Source: Microbacterium caowuchunii (GTDB taxonomy: Bacteria > Actinomycetota > Actinomycetes > Actinomycetales > Microbacteriaceae). From it: 64,000 nucleotides of DNA. Below, piece by piece: positions 62,694 to 64,000 of this stretch. Location of the stretch: assembly GCF_008727755.1 (NCBI RefSeq), contig NZ_CP044231.1, positions 2,294,001 to 2,358,000 on the forward strand, read 5' to 3'. The notes beneath the pieces were generated by a model. The model ran no database searches, was not told where the DNA came from, and saw only the letters and a program-made list of their open reading frames with translations. Numbering within the stretch: position 1 is the stretch's first letter; every line of letters begins with the position of its first letter. The position numbers and the translations under genes are program-made.

Positions 62694-63484
62694 CACAACT
62701 CCTTCAGCACAGTGCGCTCGAGGCGCCGGAAGACGAGGATGCCGATCAGCAGGATGAGGATGCTCGCGACGGCCCCGACGACGACGGCGAGCGTGTCCCA
62801 CTGGTCGGGGAAGAAGCCGACCCGGTACAGCGTGAAGATACCCGTCAGCGGGTTGAGCGAGGCGAGATCGGCGAACGCACCGGGCAGGTCGTTCACGCCG
62901 TAGATGATCGGCGACGCATAGAACAACGCGCGCAGGACCAGGCGAGTGGTGCGCTCGAGGTCCCCCCACATCACGCACAGCGGCGCCACGATGAGGCCGA
63001 TGCCGACCAGGAGCACGGTCTGCAGCAGCACCGCCACCGGGAAGAGCAACAATCCCCAGTTGACCGTGGCTCCGGCGACGACGACGAACAACACCAGCAC
63101 AGGCAGGGAGCAGAGGAACTCCACGCCCTTGCTGAGGATGATGCGGTTGATCCAGATGGTGCGCGGAATGGCGGTCGATCTGACCAGGCGGGCGTCCTTC
63201 TTGAACGCACGGGTGAAGTCCGACACCGAGATGTTGAACCACACCCAGGGCAGCAGCGCGGTGATCAGGAACACGATGTACGGCTCCTCACCGACCCCGC
63301 GGCCGAAGACCTGCGTGAACACGAACCAGTAGATCGCGCTCATCACGAGCGGGTCGAGGACGGACCACAGGTAGCCGAGCGCGCTCGTGGCGTAACGGAC
63401 CTTGAGGTCTCGCGCGGACAGCAGCCACAAGGAGTGCAGGTAGCGCCGCGGCGATCCGGGGGCTCCGACGGCGGCTGTGCTCAC
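62693..63484 (-). CDS. wzm: Polysaccharide ABC exporter permease, Wzm/TagG-like
   Basis: A 263-residue ABC-2 permease with six membrane segments. The LLSARDLKVRYATSALGYLWSVLDPLVMSAIYWFVF start and the RSTAIPRTIWINRIILSKGVEFLCSLPVLVL region are typical of the family. With the ATPase it exports lipid-linked glycan across the membrane. The GTG at 63484 is preferred over an ATG 13 codons upstream because TAGACT lies 7 nt before it. Confidence 0.92.
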   Translation of the reverse strand: MSTAAVGAPGSPRRYLHSLWLLSARDLKVRYATSALGYLWSVLDPLVMSAIYWFVFTQVFGRGVGEEPYIVFLITALLPWVWFNISVSDFTRAFKKDARLVRSTAIPRTIWINRIILSKGVEFLCSLPVLVLFVVVAGATVNWGLLLFPVAVLLQTVLLVGIGLIVAPLCVMWGDLERTTRLVLRALFYASPIIYGVNDLPGAFADLASLNPLTGIFTLYRVGFFPDQWDTLAVVVGAVASILILLIGILVFRRLERTVLKEL

Positions 63485-63491
63485 GATGTCG

Positions 63492-63497
63492 AGTCTA
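63492..63497 (-). promoter_or_regulatory. Leaderless -10 hexamer of wzm
   Basis: TAGACT followed by CGACATC and the GTG at 63484. Confidence 0.55.
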
Positions 63498-63519
63498 TTC
63501 CGGGTGCGACGGCCCGCTC

Positions 63520-64000
63520 TCACGGCGCGGTCAGGGAAAGCAGACGTCCGATCTCCTCGCCCGCGCGGGCGTACCCGTCAGCGGTGGTGTGCACGCCGTC
63601 CGTGCGGTAGACCGGCATCCATGTGCCGTCCGCATCCCGCATCCCGGCCCAGGGGTCGACGAACTCCCAGCCCCGGGTGCGGGCGAGCTCGGCCAGGGCG
63701 GTGTTCAGGACGTTCGCCTCCTCCGGGAGCGGGTCCAACGGTGGGATGGCCGCCAGGGCGACGCGCGGAGCGGCCACGACATCTGCGATACGCACCACGT
63801 TCGCGGTGATCGTGTCGGTGGGGGTGCCGACGGCGATGTCGTTGGTGCCGCCCATCACGACCAGCAGGTCTGCGTCAGGGGCGGGCACGGCCGTGTCGGC
63901 CAGCCGGGTGGTCGTGATGCCGTCGACCGCCCACCCGCCGATGAGCTCGTATTCGTCCGGAGGAAGATGGGCCGGCCACGCGACACCCGCTGCCATCCCC
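63520..64000 (-). CDS. SGNH/GDSL-type hydrolase, 5' end beyond the window
   Basis: About 158 visible residues of an SGNH hydrolase. Block III is VVMGGTNDI and block V is YRTDGVHTTADGY with the catalytic Asp and His. The block I GDS serine motif is absent, so the true N-terminus must lie past the window end. Such enzymes deacetylate or hydrolyse esters on surface glycans, which would fit the exporter next door. That link is inferred. Confidence 0.8.
   Translation of the reverse strand, partial: GMAAGVAWPAHLPPDEYELIGGWAVDGITTTRLADTAVPAPDADLLVVMGGTNDIAVGTPTDTITANVVRIADVVAAPRVALAAIPPLDPLPEEANVLNTALAELARTRGWEFVDPWAGMRDADGTWMPVYRTDGVHTTADGYARAGEEIGRLLSLTAP

Overview
The window is high-GC actinobacterial chromosome, most likely Microbacterium or a close Microbacteriaceae relative. 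The signs are two WhiB proteins (WhiB1-like and WhiB2/WhmD-like), the conserved run mtrA-mtrB-lpqB-comFC-hpf-secA, the ahcY/DUF3499/whiB2/manA neighbourhood also known from mycobacteria, a PdtaS-type sensor kinase, and many GTG starts. No tRNA, rRNA or CRISPR array was seen.

Core part (1-44.6 kb). whiB1; pdtaS; a SAF-domain/MinD-like ATPase pair; a small excisionase-type HTH protein; an Rv3235-family gene; an AlaA-like aminotransferase; a polyamine-type ABC importer operon (potD-A-B-C order) divergent from an Lrp regulator; secA; a PadR regulator; a coiled-coil protein; the hpf-comFC and lpqB-mtrB-mtrA genes; a five-gene membrane cluster (DUF7847-DUF4129-DUF4350-MoxR-DUF58); furA-katG; SpoIIM/RDD membrane proteins; ahcY; and a surface-polysaccharide region (giant membrane glycosyltransferase with DUF5719 partner, manA, two O-antigen-ligase-like proteins, a GlfT1-like glycosyltransferase). 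At least fourteen genes start 6-7 nt after a TANNNT-like hexamer, which points to widespread leaderless transcription.

Accessory part (45.1-61.7 kb). Two near-identical inverted copies of an IS3-family element (45129-46469 and 60407-61746) bracket about 14 kb. The whole block sits between an N-terminal and a C-terminal piece of what looks like one secreted Ig-like/fibronectin-III protein gene. Inside are a truncated umuD joined to an intact umuC-type polymerase, a phage RIIA-like GHKL ATPase preceded by an SOS-box-like palindrome, an AraC-type HTH protein, two paralogous secreted DUF2599-like proteins with a third secreted protein, a Fic-domain protein, a PadR-membrane-protein pair with a clear operator, and a basic protein of unknown function. 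A 2.1-kb stretch (57460-59614) has no convincing gene. It holds dense arrays of GGTCAC/GTGACC and of GGATAC/GTATCC, a nested palindrome and several hairpins, and is the least explained part of the window.

Right end (61.9-64 kb). A Wzt/Wzm-type polysaccharide ABC exporter and a partial SGNH hydrolase resume the surface-polysaccharide theme. This supports the reading that the IS-bounded block was inserted into that locus.
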